DNA of 37,991 bases from Flavobacteriaceae bacterium (GCA_024643385.1 JAHEMZ010000024.1:1-37991), one strand, 5' to 3'; counted from the first letter of the stretch, positions 1 through 10,498 are shown. The notes: generated from the sequence alone by a model not told the origin. Translations and numbers: made by a program.

Positions 1-842
1 AGGCTCAAAAAACCATTGAATTCAAGCTTCTGTGATTGTTCATTTGTGGCAAAACCAATGATACCATCGAAGAGATTATTGTTCTTTTTTTCCAGGTAGA
101 AATAGATCAAAGTGGAATCTTTTTTAAAAAGGGCTTCGGGAGGTTTGATGGTGTTCACAAATCCCAGATAGTTCAATTGTTCGCTTTGTTCGATCAATTT
201 TTTTCGATGGAATATTTTTCCTTTTCGCACTCCTGCATAATACCTAAGAAAGGATTTCGGAAATTTCTCATACCCTTTGATCACGAGACCGTCGATGGTT
301 CGAATACCTCGTTCTTGAACTTTAAGGTTGGCTAAAAGAGTTTTTAGATCTTTCTTTTCAATAGCAGTAAGCTGAATGCTTGTAAAAGGGGCTCCCGATT
401 GTGCCTTGTTCAGTCCCAATTTTATTAGCGTGTTTTGCAATTCGGTAAAAGGAATGACAAAACTGCTGTCATTGATTTTTTTTCCCAGGAATTTTACTTC
501 GGAAGGATCAAAGTCCACTGGGCGATATGTTAATTCTATTTCCCGCCATCGATTACCCAGGTAAAAGGAGGCGCTATAGGAGGAGTCTGAACTTTTATTG
601 ATTTCCTCCAGGCGTGAATCAAGAAATCCGATTTTTTGAAATCGAGCCGTTAGGGTGTCAACTTGCGCTTTTAAGGTAAGGTAGTTATCAAATTCAAAAG
701 AGGTGTTCAATGAATCTAATAATAAGGTGTCTATTTCTTGTTCGGCAACTACTTTAAGGGAGAGTTGTTGTGCGGCAACAGGCCCTACCAATAGGGTACA
801 TATATATAGGTAATAAATATGTTTAAAAATCTTCTTGGGCAC
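1..842 (-). CDS. Outer-membrane assembly-like protein with POTRA-like segment (partial, N-terminal part)
   Basis: The reading frame is open from a GTG at 842 to the left edge, giving about 280 residues. An in-frame TAA lies two codons before the GTG, and the nearby ATG at 844 is in another frame that soon stops, so GTG is the only good start. The first 25 residues form a signal peptide ending near VAAQQ. Around residues 200-250 a segment beginning IDGLVIKGYEKFP and containing RYYAGVRKGK resembles a POTRA repeat of BamA/TamA proteins, where such domains precede a C-terminal beta-barrel. The barrel would lie outside the window. I infer an envelope protein of the BamA/TamA superfamily; the exact subfamily is not determined. 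It is divergent from the ribosomal operon. Confidence 0.65.
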   Translation of the reverse strand, partial: MPKKIFKHIYYLYICTLLVGPVAAQQLSLKVVAEQEIDTLLLDSLNTSFEFDNYLTLKAQVDTLTARFQKIGFLDSRLEEINKSSDSSYSASFYLGNRWREIELTYRPVDFDPSEVKFLGKKINDSSFVIPFTELQNTLIKLGLNKAQSGAPFTSIQLTAIEKKDLKTLLANLKVQERGIRTIDGLVIKGYEKFPKSFLRYYAGVRKGKIFHRKKLIEQSEQLNYLGFVNTIKPPEALFKKDSTLIYFYLEKKNNNLFDGIIGFATNEQSQKLEFNGFLS

Positions 843-938
843 ATTTTAGACTTAGGTTGTAAATCTAACGCTCGCAGCCCATTTTTCATATAGTTATCAG
901 GAATAAATATAATTACTTGAAAAATAAATAAAAGCCTG

Positions 939-969
939 TTGGAATAATTCAATTTTATTTTTACCTTTG
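939..969 (+). promoter_or_regulatory. Promoter of the ribosomal superoperon
   Basis: TTG at 939-941 and TACCTTTG at 962-969 are separated by 20 bases, which matches the Bacteroidota sigma-A consensus (TTG, about 20 bases, TAnnTTTG). Transcription would start near 975, leaving a leader of about 50 bases before rpsL. The leader begins with a short possible hairpin, CCCT/AGGG. Confidence 0.75.
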
Positions 970-1024
970 CCGCCCTTTTATAGGGGAAATTATATCATTT
1001 AATTAAGTATAACAAGGATTTTAT

Positions 1025-1399
1025 ATGCCAACTATTTCACAATTAGTACGAAAAGGAAGAGCCAAAATAACCAAGAAGAGTAAATCGGCTGCTTTAGATT
1101 CGTGCCCGCAACGCCGCGGTGTGTGTACGCGTGTATATACGACTACTCCAAAGAAACCGAACTCTGCTATGCGTAAAGTAGCAAGGGTAAGGTTGACGAA
1201 TGGAAAGGAAGTAAACGCATACATCGGAGGTGAAGGACACAATCTACAAGAGCACTCGATAGTATTGGTTAGAGGTGGAAGGGTAAAAGATTTGCCGGGA
1301 GTACGTTACCATATTGTTAGAGGTGCTTTGGATACCGCTGGTGTTCAAGGAAGACTTCAACGTAGGTCTAAGTACGGAGCAAAACGCCCTAAAAAGTAA
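1025..1399 (+). CDS. rpsL: 30S ribosomal protein S12
   Basis: S12 sits at the decoding centre of the small subunit and controls accuracy. The 124-residue product has the family length and the motif [17 protein letters not shown] (about residues 41-57). Lys43 and Lys88 are present, the positions altered in streptomycin-resistant mutants of other bacteria, so the wild-type sensitive form is encoded. [12 protein letters not shown] contains the conserved Asp89. It is the first gene of the operon, 55 bases after the promoter -7 element and 25 bases before rpsG. Confidence 0.98.
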   Translation: MPTISQLVRKGRAKITKKSKSAALDSCPQRRGVCTRVYTTTPKKPNSAMRKVARVRLTNGKEVNAYIGGEGHNLQEHSIVLVRGGRVKDLPGVRYHIVRGALDTAGVQGRLQRRSKYGAKRPKK

Positions 1400-1424
1400 T
1401 TCAAACAACTTTTAAAGAGAAGTA

Positions 1425-1901
1425 ATGAGAAAAAGACAAGCGAAGAAAAGACCGCTTTTACCGGATCCAAGATTTAATGATCAGTTAGTGACACGTTTTG
1501 TGAACAACTTGATGTGGGATGGTAAGAAGTCGGTAGCTTTCAAAGTTTTCTACGATGCAATTGACATTGTAGAGGCCAAAAAACAAGATGAAGAGAAAAC
1601 AGGTCTAGAGATTTGGAAGGATGCACTTTCCAATGTAATGCCTCACGTAGAGGTACGAAGCCGTAGAGTTGGAGGGGCTACTTTCCAAATACCTATGCAA
1701 ATTCGTCCGGACCGTAAAATCTCCACTGCCATGAAGTGGTTGATTGGTTACTCAAGAAAGCGTAACGAAAAATCAATGGCTCAAAAATTAGCTGCCGAAA
1801 TATTAGCAGCTGCTAAAGAAGAAGGCGCTGCGGTTAAGAAACGTATGGATACCCATAAGATGGCCGAAGCAAACAAAGCATTCTCACACTTTAGATTCTA
1901 A
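1425..1901 (+). CDS. rpsG: 30S ribosomal protein S7
   Basis: S7 nucleates folding of the 16S rRNA head domain and contacts E-site tRNA. The 158 residues match the family, with the N-terminal block [16 protein letters not shown] and the beta-hairpin region [15 protein letters not shown]. In enterobacteria S7 is the repressor of the str operon; no obvious binding structure is seen in the 25-base gap before this gene. It ends 6 bases before fusA. Confidence 0.98.
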   Translation: MRKRQAKKRPLLPDPRFNDQLVTRFVNNLMWDGKKSVAFKVFYDAIDIVEAKKQDEEKTGLEIWKDALSNVMPHVEVRSRRVGGATFQIPMQIRPDRKISTAMKWLIGYSRKRNEKSMAQKLAAEILAAAKEEGAAVKKRMDTHKMAEANKAFSHFRF

Positions 1902-1907
1902 TCGAAA

Positions 1908-4043
1908 ATGGGACAAAGAGATTTAAAATATACAAGAAATATAGGGATTGCTGCGCATATTGATGCCGGTAAGACCACTACAACAGAACGTATTCTTTAT
2001 TATACCGGGGTAAGTCATAAAATTGGTGAAGTGCATGATGGTGCTGCCACAATGGACTGGATGGCTCAGGAGCAGGAAAGAGGAATTACCATTACATCAG
2101 CTGCCACTACGTGTACTTGGAATTTCCCTTTAAAAAACGGACAGCCAACGGATGACACCAAAGGATATCACTTTAACATTATCGACACTCCGGGTCACGT
2201 TGACTTTACCGTAGAGGTAAACCGTTCCTTGCGTGTATTGGATGGATTGGTTTTCTTGTTCAGTGCGGTAGATGGCGTTGAACCTCAATCAGAAACCAAC
2301 TGGCGTTTGGCGGACAACTACAAAGTTCCTCGTATGGGCTTTGTAAATAAGATGGACCGTTCAGGTTCAAACTTTATGATGGTTTGTCAGCAAGTAAAAG
2401 ACATGTTGGGTTCGAATGCAGTGCCTATTGTATTGCCTATAGGAGATGAGATCGATTTCAAAGGGGTGGTTGACTTGGTGAAAAACCGTGCTATTGTTTG
2501 GCATGATGAAACCATGGGAGCAACCTTCGACGTAATTGAAATTCCGGATGACCTGAAGGCAGAAGCAGCCGAATATAGAGGTAAGTTGATCGAGGAGGTT
2601 GCTGCTTATGATGAAAATCTGTTGGAAAAATATATGGAAGATGAAAGTTCTATTACCGAGGATGAGGTGCATGCTGCCTTACGTGCTGCGGTAATGGATA
2701 TGTCTATCATTCCAATGATCTGTGGATCGTCCTTTAAGAATAAAGGAGTTCAGTTCCTGTTGGATGCTGTATGTCGTTATTTGCCTTCTCCTATGGATAA
2801 AGAAGGTATCGTAGGGATGAATCCGGATACTGAAAAAGAAGAAATTCGCAAGCCTGATGTAAAAGAGCCGTTTGCTGCTTTAGCATTTAAGATCGCTACC
2901 GATCCTTTCGTGGGTCGTTTGGCATTCTTCCGTGCTTATTCAGGGCGCTTGGATGCTGGTTCTTATGTGTTGAATAATCGTTCAGGAAATAAAGAGCGTA
3001 TCTCCCGTATCTACCAAATGCATGCGAACAAACAAAATGCGATCGATTTTATCGAAGCAGGAGATATTGGAGCTGCTGTAGGATTTAAAGATATCAAAAC
3101 AGGAGATACACTTTCCGCAGAGAAACATCCTATTGTTTTGGAAAGTATGGTATTCCCTGATCCGGTAATTGGTATTGCTGTGGAGCCAAAGACAAAAGCA
3201 GATGTGGATAAGATGGGAATGGCTTTGGCCAAATTAGCTGAAGAGGATCCAACCTTCCAGGTTCGTACCGATGAAGCGAGTGGACAAACTATTATCTCCG
3301 GTATGGGTGAGCTTCACTTGGATATCATTGTGGATCGGATGAGGAGAGAGTTTAAAGTGGAAGTGAACCAAGGGAAACCTCAGGTGGAATATAAGGAAGC
3401 GATCACTAAAAATGCAGACCATAGAGAAGTTTACAAAAAACAATCCGGTGGTCGCGGTAAATTTGCTGATATCGTTTTCACAATTGGTCCGGCAGATGAT
3501 GAAAAGGCGGTTGGATTACAATTCGTAAATGAAGTAAAAGGAGGTAATATTCCTAAAGAATTCATACCCTCTGTTGAAAAAGGTTTCAAGCAAGCCATGT
3601 CTAATGGACCGTTGGCAGGATTTGAAGTAGACAGTATGAAAGTTACGTTGAAGGACGGATCTTTTCATGCGGTGGATTCGGATCAGCTTTCCTTTGAATT
3701 GGCAGCAAAAATGGGATTCAGAGCAGCAGCGAAAGCGGCTGGAGCTGTAATTCTTGAGCCAATTATGAAATTGGAAGTGCTAACTCCTGAAGAGAACATG
3801 GGAGATATTGTAGGAGATTTGAACCGTCGTCGTGGCCATGTGAACAACATGAGTGATCGAGCCGGAGCGAAAGTAATAAAGGCTGAAGTGCCTCTTTCTG
3901 AAATGTTCGGATATGTAACCACATTACGAACTCTGTCCTCAGGACGAGCTACTTCTACCATGGAATTTTCACATTATGCTGAGACACCTTCGAATATTTC
4001 GACAGAAGTGATCGCAGCAGCAAGAGGAACCGCTAACGTTTAA
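1908..4043 (+). CDS. fusA: Translation elongation factor G
   Basis: EF-G is the cytoplasmic GTPase that drives ribosomal translocation and, with RRF, recycling. The 711-residue protein has full family length. GTP-binding motifs are all present: AHIDAGKTT (P-loop, residues 16-24), RGITITSA (switch I), DTPGHVDF (switch II) and NKMDR. Later domains include the [10 protein letters not shown] block and domain IV/V with [20 protein letters not shown] near the C-terminus. It lies in the str cluster between S7 and S10. No tuf follows, so EF-Tu must be encoded elsewhere, as is usual in Bacteroidota. Confidence 0.98.
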   Translation: MGQRDLKYTRNIGIAAHIDAGKTTTTERILYYTGVSHKIGEVHDGAATMDWMAQEQERGITITSAATTCTWNFPLKNGQPTDDTKGYHFNIIDTPGHVDFTVEVNRSLRVLDGLVFLFSAVDGVEPQSETNWRLADNYKVPRMGFVNKMDRSGSNFMMVCQQVKDMLGSNAVPIVLPIGDEIDFKGVVDLVKNRAIVWHDETMGATFDVIEIPDDLKAEAAEYRGKLIEEVAAYDENLLEKYMEDESSITEDEVHAALRAAVMDMSIIPMICGSSFKNKGVQFLLDAVCRYLPSPMDKEGIVGMNPDTEKEEIRKPDVKEPFAALAFKIATDPFVGRLAFFRAYSGRLDAGSYVLNNRSGNKERISRIYQMHANKQNAIDFIEAGDIGAAVGFKDIKTGDTLSAEKHPIVLESMVFPDPVIGIAVEPKTKADVDKMGMALAKLAEEDPTFQVRTDEASGQTIISGMGELHLDIIVDRMRREFKVEVNQGKPQVEYKEAITKNADHREVYKKQSGGRGKFADIVFTIGPADDEKAVGLQFVNEVKGGNIPKEFIPSVEKGFKQAMSNGPLAGFEVDSMKVTLKDGSFHAVDSDQLSFELAAKMGFRAAAKAAGAVILEPIMKLEVLTPEENMGDIVGDLNRRRGHVNNMSDRAGAKVIKAEVPLSEMFGYVTTLRTLSSGRATSTMEFSHYAETPSNISTEVIAAARGTANV

Positions 4044-4054
4044 TACATTCAGCA

Positions 4055-4360
4055 ATGAGTCAAAAAATAAGAATTAAATTAAAATCTTACGATCATAATT
4101 TAGTAGACAAATCTGCTGAGAAAATCGTTAAGACAGTAAAAAGTACAGGTGCGGTAGTAACGGGTCCTATTCCATTACCTACTCACAAAAAGATCTTTAC
4201 CGTGTTGCGTTCGCCTCACGTAAATAAGAAGAGTAGAGAACAGTTCCAACTAAGCTCTTACAAGCGATTGTTGGACATCTATAGTTCTTCTTCCAAAACC
4301 ATTGATGCTCTTATGAAATTGGAGCTTCCCAGTGGAGTGGAAGTAGAGATCAAAGTGTAG
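4055..4360 (+). CDS. rpsJ: 30S ribosomal protein S10
   Basis: S10 is a head protein of the small subunit; in E. coli it also acts as NusE in antitermination. The 101 residues begin [17 protein letters not shown] and contain [20 protein letters not shown], both typical of the family. It starts 11 bases after fusA and so belongs to the str transcription unit. It is separated from rplC by an unusually long 139-base gap with possible attenuator structure. Confidence 0.98.
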   Translation: MSQKIRIKLKSYDHNLVDKSAEKIVKTVKSTGAVVTGPIPLPTHKKIFTVLRSPHVNKKSREQFQLSSYKRLLDIYSSSSKTIDALMKLELPSGVEVEIKV

Positions 4361-4499
4361 TTGCAAAGCACTTAAAAGTGTGTACATGTCCTGAGCTGCG
4401 AGCGACGGAAAAACGGAAACAAAATAAAATTCAGGGCTGAGTTTATTTTGGCCCTGTTTTGATTTTATAAATAAATTTTAATAACTAATAAATATAATT
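4361..4499 (+). promoter_or_regulatory. Candidate attenuator/leader between rpsJ and rplC
   Basis: This 139-base gap is long for an otherwise compact operon. CAGGGC (4432-4437) can pair with GCCCTG (4451-4456), and the stem is followed by TTTTGATTTT, so it resembles an intrinsic terminator. The left arm, extended to TCAGG (4431-4435), can instead pair with CCTGA at 4390-4394, giving a mutually exclusive fold. A weak promoter-like pair, TTG 4448-4450 and TAAATTTT 4472-4479, overlaps the structure. The fold and any function are inferred by eye. Confidence 0.4.
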
Positions 4500-5111
4500 A
4501 TGTCTGGGTTAATTGGAAAAAAGATAGGGATGACCAGCATCTTTGACGAGAAAGGAAAGAATATTCCTTGTACCGTTATCGAAGCAGGGCCCTGTGTTGT
4601 TACCCAAGTCAGAACCAAAGAGGTTGACGGGTACGAAGCTCTTCAACTTGGTTTCGATGACAAAAAGACTGCCAACAAATCTGCAGAAGGCCATGCCAAG
4701 AAAGCAGGAACTGTTGCCAAGCGAAAAGTCGTTGAATTCCAAGATTTCGAAGAGGAGTATAAATTAGGTGATACCATCACTGTAGAGCACTTTATCGAAG
4801 GAGAATTTGTCGATATCGCTGGAGTTTCTAAAGGGAAAGGTTTCCAAGGAGTAGTAAAGCGCCATGGTTTTGCCGGTGTGGGACAATCCACTCACGGTCA
4901 ACATAACCGTTTAAGAGCTCCTGGATCTATTGGTGCTGCTTCTTATCCTGCGAGAGTATTCAAGGGAATGAGAATGGCCGGCCAAATGGGAAATGAAAGA
5001 GTAAAAGTAGAAAACCTAAAAGTGTTGAAAGTGGTTCCAGAAAAGAACTTACTGGTGGTAAAGGGATGTGTTCCCGGGCACAAGAACGCTTATGTAACGA
5101 TAATGAAGTAA
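4500..5111 (+). CDS. rplC: 50S ribosomal protein L3
   Basis: L3 is an early-assembly large-subunit protein whose loop reaches toward the peptidyl transferase centre. The 203-residue product starts [19 protein letters not shown] and has the conserved core [20 protein letters not shown] and [20 protein letters not shown]. The stop codon overlaps the rplD start in TAATG, implying translational coupling. It is the first gene after the rpsJ-rplC gap. Confidence 0.98.
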   Translation: MSGLIGKKIGMTSIFDEKGKNIPCTVIEAGPCVVTQVRTKEVDGYEALQLGFDDKKTANKSAEGHAKKAGTVAKRKVVEFQDFEEEYKLGDTITVEHFIEGEFVDIAGVSKGKGFQGVVKRHGFAGVGQSTHGQHNRLRAPGSIGAASYPARVFKGMRMAGQMGNERVKVENLKVLKVVPEKNLLVVKGCVPGHKNAYVTIMK

Positions 5112-5740
5112 TGAAGGTAGCAGTTTTAGATAAAAATGGAAAAGATACGGGAAGAAAGGTAGACCTTTCTCAAGACGTATTCGGCATCGAGCCAAATAAT
5201 CACGCTGTTTATCTTGACGTGAAGCAATACCTTGCCAATCAAAGACAAGGGACGCATAAAGCCAAGGAAAAAAGTGAGATCACCGGAAGTACCCGAAAGT
5301 TGAAAAAACAAAAGGGAACCGGTACCGCGCGTGCGGGTAGTATCAAGTCGGGTGTATTTAGAGGTGGAGGAAGATTTTTCGGCCCAAGACCTAGAGATTA
5401 TTCGTTCAAATTGAACAAAAACGTAAAGCGTTTAGCTCGTCGTTCAGCCTTAAGTATGAAGGCTAACAATCAGGCAATCGTAGTATTAGAGGATTTTTCA
5501 TTGGACATTCCAAAGACCAAGGATTTCACTTCAGTTTTAAAGTCTTTAGGGCTTGAAAACAAAAAATCTTTGTTCGTGTTGGGTGACTCAAATAATAATG
5601 TATATTTGTCGTCTCGTAATTTGAAAGGCACTGAAGTTGTAACAAGCTCAGAATTAAGCACTTATAAAATTATGAATGCAAATAGCCTAGTGTTGTTTGA
5701 AGGTTCTTTGGAAGGTATTGAAGAAAACTTAAGTAAATAG
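5111..5740 (+). CDS. rplD: 50S ribosomal protein L4
   Basis: L4 binds 23S rRNA and lines the exit tunnel. I place the start at the ATG overlapping the rplC stop. This gives 209 residues beginning [16 protein letters not shown], like other L4 proteins; an upstream in-frame ATG at 5066 lies inside rplC and would add an unrelated leader. The tunnel-loop block TRKLKKQKGTGTARAGS and GGGRFFGPRPRDYSF are family hallmarks. In E. coli L4 represses the S10 operon; whether it does so here is unknown. Confidence 0.97.
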   Translation: MKVAVLDKNGKDTGRKVDLSQDVFGIEPNNHAVYLDVKQYLANQRQGTHKAKEKSEITGSTRKLKKQKGTGTARAGSIKSGVFRGGGRFFGPRPRDYSFKLNKNVKRLARRSALSMKANNQAIVVLEDFSLDIPKTKDFTSVLKSLGLENKKSLFVLGDSNNNVYLSSRNLKGTEVVTSSELSTYKIMNANSLVLFEGSLEGIEENLSK

Positions 5741-5747
5741 AAGCAAG

Positions 5748-6038
5748 ATGGACATCTTAATTAAACCTATTATTACAGAAAAAGCTACCAAGGATGCGGA
5801 AGACAAAAACCGTTTCACTTTCGTAGTAAACCCTAAGGCGAATAAGATTGAAATTAAAAATGCGGTGGAAGCTGCATATGGAGTTTCTGTTACTTCGGTT
5901 CGCACAATGAATGTCCGCCCAGACAGACGTGTTCGTCATACGAAGACGGGTGTCCAAACTGGTAAAACAAATGCTTTTAAAAAAGCAATTGTACAGGTGG
6001 CGGAAGGTGATACAATAGATTTTTATGCTAATATCTAA
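5748..6038 (+). CDS. rplW: 50S ribosomal protein L23
   Basis: L23 sits at the tunnel exit and docks trigger factor and SRP. The 96 residues start MDILIKPIITEKATKDAED, with the conserved PIITEK motif, and include FVVNPKANKIEIKNAVEAAY and VRTMNVRPDRR. It begins 7 bases after rplD in the usual S10-cluster order. Confidence 0.97.
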   Translation: MDILIKPIITEKATKDAEDKNRFTFVVNPKANKIEIKNAVEAAYGVSVTSVRTMNVRPDRRVRHTKTGVQTGKTNAFKKAIVQVAEGDTIDFYANI

Positions 6039-6063
6039 TTTTTAGATTTAAAGAAAGACAACA

Positions 6064-6888
6064 ATGTCAGTAAGAAAATTAAAGCCTATCACCCCGGGAC
6101 AGCGTTTTAGAGTTGTAAATGGATTTGACGCCATTACAACTGATAAGCCGGAGAAGAGCTTGCTCGCTCCGAATAAACGTTCTGGTGGTAGAAACAGTCA
6201 AGGAAAAATGACCATGCGCTACATAGGTGGTGGTCATAAGAAACGTTATCGAATTATCGATTTTAAACGTGATAAGCACGGAATTCCCGCAACCGTAGCT
6301 TCTATAGAATACGATCCAAATCGTACAGCGTTTATCGCTTTGGTAAATTACCAAGATGGCGAAAAGCGTTATATCATTGCTCAAAATGGTCTTCAAGTAG
6401 GTCAGAATATTGTTTCCGGAGATGGATCAGCTCCTGAAATCGGAAATAGCATGACCTTATCGACTATTCCGTTAGGTACTATTATTTCTTGTATTGAGTT
6501 ACACCCTGGACAAGGAGCTGTTATGGCTCGTAGTGCCGGTGCATTTGCTCAGTTAATGGCAAGAGATGGAAAGTATGCTACGGTAAAATTACCTTCAGGA
6601 GAAACTCGCTTGATTTTGGTTACTTGTGCAGCTACTATTGGTGCTGTATCAAACAGTGATCATCAGTTACTTGTTTCTGGTAAGGCGGGTAGAAGTCGTT
6701 GGTTGGGCCGTCGTCCAAGAACAAGACCAGTAGTGATGAACCCAGTCGATCACCCCATGGGTGGTGGAGAAGGGAAATCTTCCGGAGGACATCCACGTTC
6801 CAGAAAGGGAATTCCTGCGAAAGGTTACAGAACCCGTTCTAAAACGAAAGCGAGTAACAAATATATTGTAGAACGTAGAAAGAAATAA
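6064..6888 (+). CDS. rplB: 50S ribosomal protein L2
   Basis: L2 is needed for subunit association and peptidyl transfer. The 274 residues match the family. [17 protein letters not shown] marks the N-terminal domain. The C-terminal block [17 protein letters not shown] contains the His of the conserved HPMGGGEG motif, known to be important for activity in other bacteria. It lies between rplW and rpsS and ends 3 bases before rpsS. Confidence 0.98.
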   Translation: MSVRKLKPITPGQRFRVVNGFDAITTDKPEKSLLAPNKRSGGRNSQGKMTMRYIGGGHKKRYRIIDFKRDKHGIPATVASIEYDPNRTAFIALVNYQDGEKRYIIAQNGLQVGQNIVSGDGSAPEIGNSMTLSTIPLGTIISCIELHPGQGAVMARSAGAFAQLMARDGKYATVKLPSGETRLILVTCAATIGAVSNSDHQLLVSGKAGRSRWLGRRPRTRPVVMNPVDHPMGGGEGKSSGGHPRSRKGIPAKGYRTRSKTKASNKYIVERRKK

Positions 6889-6891
6889 GCT

Positions 6892-7170
6892 ATGCCAAGA
6901 TCATTAAAAAAAGGACCATACGTTCACTATAAATTAGAGAAGAAAGTTCACGATAATGTGGAGTCAAATAAGAAGACAGTCATCAAAACTTGGTCACGTG
7001 CTTCTATGATTACTCCGGATTTCGTTGGACAGACCATTGCAGTGCATAACGGAAAACAATTTGTTCCGGTGTATGTAACTGAGAATATGGTAGGACATAA
7101 ATTAGGAGAATTTTCACCCACAAGATCATTCCGTGGTCACGCAGGGGCTAAAAACAAAGGAAAAAAATAA
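6892..7170 (+). CDS. rpsS: 30S ribosomal protein S19
   Basis: S19 forms a head-domain complex with S13. The 92 residues begin [19 protein letters not shown] and contain [21 protein letters not shown] and [16 protein letters not shown], all standard for the family. It starts 3 bases after rplB and is followed 6 bases later by rplV. Confidence 0.98.
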   Translation: MPRSLKKGPYVHYKLEKKVHDNVESNKKTVIKTWSRASMITPDFVGQTIAVHNGKQFVPVYVTENMVGHKLGEFSPTRSFRGHAGAKNKGKK

Positions 7171-7176
7171 TAAGCC

Positions 7177-7584
7177 ATGGGAGTTCGTAAAAGAGAAAGA
7201 GCAGAACAGATCAAGGAAGCGAAGAAGACTCAGTATTTCGCTAAGTTGAACAATTGCCCTACATCACCAAGAAAAATGCGACTAGTTGCGGATTTAGTAC
7301 GCGGTGAAAAAGTAGATAAAGCGCTTAATATTTTAAAATTCAGCCAGAAAGACGCTTCTCGCAGATTAGAGAAACTGTTGATGTCTGCGGTTGCCAACTG
7401 GCAATCAAAGAATGAGGATGCCTCTGTTGAGGATGCGGATCTTTTTGTAAAGGAAATCCGAGTGGATGGTGGAAGTATGTTGAAAAGACTTCGTACCGCT
7501 CCTCAAGGACGCGCACACAGAATTAGAAAACGTTCCAACCATGTAACATTGGTGTTAGGAGCTAACGATAACACACAAAGCTAA
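7177..7584 (+). CDS. rplV: 50S ribosomal protein L22
   Basis: L22 contacts all 23S rRNA domains and narrows the exit tunnel with its beta-hairpin, the site of some macrolide-resistance changes in other bacteria. The product has 135 residues, longer than E. coli L22 because of an N-terminal extension rich in Lys/Arg/Glu. Core motifs are [20 protein letters not shown] and [18 protein letters not shown]. It ends 7 bases before rpsC. Confidence 0.97.
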   Translation: MGVRKRERAEQIKEAKKTQYFAKLNNCPTSPRKMRLVADLVRGEKVDKALNILKFSQKDASRRLEKLLMSAVANWQSKNEDASVEDADLFVKEIRVDGGSMLKRLRTAPQGRAHRIRKRSNHVTLVLGANDNTQS

Positions 7585-7591
7585 GAATTAA

Positions 7592-8320
7592 ATGGGACAG
7601 AAAACAAATCCGATCGGGAACCGCTTAGGTATCATCAGAGGTTGGGAATCCAACTGGTACGGTGGAAACGACTACGGCGATAAATTGGCCGAAGACGACA
7701 AGATTAGAAAATATGTTCACGCTCGTTTAAGTAAAGCTAGTGTGTCTAGGGTAATCATTGAGCGTACACTGAAACTTGTAACCGTTACTATCACCACAGC
7801 TCGCCCCGGTATCATTATTGGGAAAGGCGGCCAGGAGGTAGACAAGTTAAAAGAAGAGCTTAAGAAAATTACCGGTAAAGAAGTACAGATCAATATTCAT
7901 GAGATCAAGAGACCGGAGCTGGACGCATTTTTGGTTGCTGCAAGCGTGGCTCGACAAATAGAAAATCGTATCTCCTATCGTCGTGCTATTAAGATGGCAA
8001 TTCAAGCAGCCATGCGAATGAATGCAGAAGGTATCAAGATTCAGATCTCAGGTCGATTGAATGGAGCTGAAATGGCTCGTTCAGAAGGCTATAAGGATGG
8101 TCGTATTCCTTTATCAACATTTAGAGCCGATATAGATTACGCTTTACATGAAGCTCACACTACCTATGGTAGATTGGGTGTGAAAGTGTGGATCATGAAA
8201 GGTGAAGTATATGGTAAAAGAGAGCTTTCACCACTTGTGGGTCTTCAAAAAAAGAGCGCAGGAAAAGCTAGTGCTAGTTCTGGTCGAGGTGGTAACAAAT
8301 CACGTCGTAACAGAAAGTAA
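7592..8320 (+). CDS. rpsC: 30S ribosomal protein S3
   Basis: S3 lines the mRNA entry channel. The 242 residues start [18 protein letters not shown]. The KH domain carries [17 protein letters not shown] (GxxG at GKGG), and the C-terminal domain includes [21 protein letters not shown] Ser/Gly/Lys/Arg-rich tail follows from about residue 222. It lies between rplV and rplP in canonical order. Confidence 0.98.
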   Translation: MGQKTNPIGNRLGIIRGWESNWYGGNDYGDKLAEDDKIRKYVHARLSKASVSRVIIERTLKLVTVTITTARPGIIIGKGGQEVDKLKEELKKITGKEVQINIHEIKRPELDAFLVAASVARQIENRISYRRAIKMAIQAAMRMNAEGIKIQISGRLNGAEMARSEGYKDGRIPLSTFRADIDYALHEAHTTYGRLGVKVWIMKGEVYGKRELSPLVGLQKKSAGKASASSGRGGNKSRRNRK

Positions 8321-8340
8321 TTTTTTAAAGATTAGAGAAA

Positions 8341-8760
8341 ATGTTACAACCGAAAAGAACGAAATACCGTAAAACACAAAAGGGCCGTATGAAAGGGAAC
8401 GCTGGAAGAGGAAACCAGTTATCCTACGGAACCTTTGGTATAAAATCCTTAGATCAAAATTTCTTGACAGCGCGTCAAATAGAAGCTGCACGTATCGCCG
8501 CAACCCGTTATATGAAAAGAGAAGGTTCCATCTGGATCATGATTTTTCCGGATAAACCAATCACGAAGAAACCTCTTGAGGTTCGTATGGGTAAAGGTAA
8601 AGGTGCTGTAGAATATTGGGCTGCTGTTGTGAAACCTGGTAGAATGTTATTTGAAGTTTCAGGAGTTACCTTGGACACTGCGAAAGAGGCTTTACGTCTT
8701 GCCGCTCAAAAACTTCCAGTGAAGACCAAATTTGTTGTATCCAGAGATTATCAAGCTTAA
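8341..8760 (+). CDS. rplP: 50S ribosomal protein L16
   Basis: L16 helps form the A-site tRNA-binding region. The 139 residues begin [19 protein letters not shown] and include [38 protein letters not shown] and [17 protein letters not shown], all typical. It starts 20 bases after rpsC. Confidence 0.98.
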   Translation: MLQPKRTKYRKTQKGRMKGNAGRGNQLSYGTFGIKSLDQNFLTARQIEAARIAATRYMKREGSIWIMIFPDKPITKKPLEVRMGKGKGAVEYWAAVVKPGRMLFEVSGVTLDTAKEALRLAAQKLPVKTKFVVSRDYQA

Positions 8761-8778
8761 TATTTTGTATTTGTCACT

Positions 8779-8970
8779 ATGAAACAATCAGAAATAAAAG
8801 AAGCATCAACAGCGGAGCTACAAGAAAAGTTAGCCGAGATTAAGAAGGCTTACTCCGATCTTAAAATAGCGCATGCTATATCACCGTTGGAAAATCCAAT
8901 TCAGTTGAAAACTCAAAGAAGAGCAAAAGCCAGAATTGCGACAGAACTAACTAAAAGAGAAGTGCAATAA
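8779..8970 (+). CDS. rpmC: 50S ribosomal protein L29
   Basis: This small helical-hairpin protein lies near the tunnel exit. The 63 residues begin MKQSEIKEASTAELQEKL and include NPIQLKTQRRAKARIATEL, matching the family in length and pattern. It lies between rplP and rpsQ, as expected. Confidence 0.96.
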   Translation: MKQSEIKEASTAELQEKLAEIKKAYSDLKIAHAISPLENPIQLKTQRRAKARIATELTKREVQ

Positions 8971-8987
8971 TTGTACGAAGCTGAAAG

Positions 8988-9245
8988 ATGGAAAAAAGAA
9001 ATTTAAGAAAAGAACGTATTGGGGTAGTAACCAGTAACAAAATGGAAAAATCCATTGTTGTTGCCGAGGTGAAGAAAGTAAAACACCCGATGTACGGAAA
9101 ATTCGTGTTAAAAACGAAGAAATACGTGGCGCACGATGAACAAAACGACTGCAACGAGGGTGATACTGTTAGGATCATGGAAACAAGACCTATGAGTAAA
9201 AACAAGTGTTGGAGATTAGTAGAAATAATTGAAAGAGCGAAGTAA
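8988..9245 (+). CDS. rpsQ: 30S ribosomal protein S17
   Basis: S17 is an OB-fold protein and primary 16S rRNA binder. The 85 residues start [20 protein letters not shown] and contain [38 protein letters not shown] and [16 protein letters not shown], characteristic of the family. It ends 2 bases before rplN. Confidence 0.98.
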   Translation: MEKRNLRKERIGVVTSNKMEKSIVVAEVKKVKHPMYGKFVLKTKKYVAHDEQNDCNEGDTVRIMETRPMSKNKCWRLVEIIERAK

Positions 9246-9247
9246 TC

Positions 9248-9616
9248 ATGATACAGCAAGAATCAAGACTAAAAGTAGCAGACAATACGGGAGCAAAGGA
9301 AGTACTTTGTATCCGTGTGCTAGGTGGAACTAAAAGAAGATATGCTTCTATTGGTGACAAGATTGTAGTTTCAGTGAAAGAAGCAACTCCCAACGGAAAC
9401 GTTAAGAAAGGAAGTGTTTCAACGGCTGTAGTGGTGCGTACCGTAAAAGAAGTAAGAAGACCGGATGGTTCTTACATTCGTTTCGATGATAACGCCTGTG
9501 TGCTTTTAAGTGCGCAAGGCGAGATGAGAGGAACACGTGTTTTCGGACCGGTTGCAAGAGAGCTTCGTGATAAGCAATTTATGAAAATAGTATCATTGGC
9601 ACCTGAGGTGCTTTAA
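9248..9616 (+). CDS. rplN: 50S ribosomal protein L14
   Basis: L14 forms an intersubunit bridge and is the docking site of the silencing factor RsfS. The 122 residues have the exact family length: [20 protein letters not shown] at the start, then [17 protein letters not shown] and [13 protein letters not shown]. Confidence 0.98.
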   Translation: MIQQESRLKVADNTGAKEVLCIRVLGGTKRRYASIGDKIVVSVKEATPNGNVKKGSVSTAVVVRTVKEVRRPDGSYIRFDDNACVLLSAQGEMRGTRVFGPVARELRDKQFMKIVSLAPEVL

Positions 9617-9628
9617 TACGAATACCAG

Positions 9629-9943
9629 ATGGAAAAGCTTAAAATTAAATCAGGAGATACCGTAATCGTTACTGCAGGTGACCATAAAGGAGCTGAAGGT
9701 AAAGTGATGCGTGTAATTCGTGAGAAGAACAAAGCAATAGTTGAAGGAGTGAATCTTGTAAAGAAACATGAGAAGCCTAGTGCGGCTAATCCTCAAGGTG
9801 GAATTACAGAAAAGGAAGCTCCTATTCATATTTCAAATCTTTCATTGAAAGATCCTAAAACAGGGGAAGCAACCCGTGTTGGGCACAGAGTGGAAGGTGA
9901 TAAAAAAGTACGATTTGCTAAAAAATCAAATCAAGTATTATAG
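9629..9943 (+). CDS. rplX: 50S ribosomal protein L24
   Basis: L24 initiates large-subunit assembly. The 104 residues contain a KOW motif ([20 protein letters not shown]) and the block [20 protein letters not shown]. The stop codon lies two bases from the rplE start, so the pair is likely translationally coupled. Confidence 0.98.
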   Translation: MEKLKIKSGDTVIVTAGDHKGAEGKVMRVIREKNKAIVEGVNLVKKHEKPSAANPQGGITEKEAPIHISNLSLKDPKTGEATRVGHRVEGDKKVRFAKKSNQVL

Positions 9944-9945
9944 TG

Positions 9946-10497
9946 ATGGGATATACACCAAGACTTAAGGAAGAGTACAAGAGCAAAATAGTAAATGCTC
10001 TTACAGACGAGTTCGGCTACAAAAATGTAATGCAGGTACCTAAACTAGAGAAAATAGTAGTTTCTCGTGGGGTAGGAAGTGCAGTTGCCGATAAGAAATT
10101 GATCGAATATTCTGTGGATGAATTGACGAAGATCACTGGTCAAAAAGCAGTTTCAACCATTTCTAAGAAAGACGTTGCTGCGTTTAAGCTTCGTAAAGGA
10201 ATGCCTATTGGAGCTAAAGTAACACTTCGCGGTGAGAGAATGTATGAGTTCTTGGATCGTTTAATTACTTCTGCTTTACCACGTGTTCGTGATTTCAACG
10301 GTATAAATGTCAATGGCTTCGACGGAAGAGGAAATTACTCTTTAGGAGTTACTGAACAGATCATTTTCCCGGAAATTGATATCGATAAGATCAAGAAAAT
10401 CGAGGGAATGAATATTACGTTCATTACTTCTGCAGAAACAGATCAAGAGGCAAAAGCATTATTAACCGAACTAGGATTACCTTTTAAAAAGAAATAA
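9946..10497 (+). CDS. rplE: 50S ribosomal protein L5
   Basis: L5 binds 5S rRNA and contacts P-site tRNA. I choose the ATG at 9946, giving [15 protein letters not shown] and 183 residues. A GTG at 9943 that overlaps the rplX stop would only add one Met and is a less likely start. Conserved blocks are [31 protein letters not shown] and [18 protein letters not shown]. It ends one base before rpsN. Confidence 0.97.
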   Translation: MGYTPRLKEEYKSKIVNALTDEFGYKNVMQVPKLEKIVVSRGVGSAVADKKLIEYSVDELTKITGQKAVSTISKKDVAAFKLRKGMPIGAKVTLRGERMYEFLDRLITSALPRVRDFNGINVNGFDGRGNYSLGVTEQIIFPEIDIDKIKKIEGMNITFITSAETDQEAKALLTELGLPFKKK

Positions 10498-10498
10498 G

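Noticed and set aside
869-4404. A 10-base word GCTGCGAGCG (minus 878-869 and plus 4395-4404) as a dispersed repeat
   Set aside because: Only two copies, in opposite orientation and with no flanking similarity; not enough to call a repeat.
5066-5110. Upstream start for rplD inside rplC
   Set aside because: The extra 15 residues are rplC read in another frame; the TAATG overlap gives the normal L4 N-terminus.
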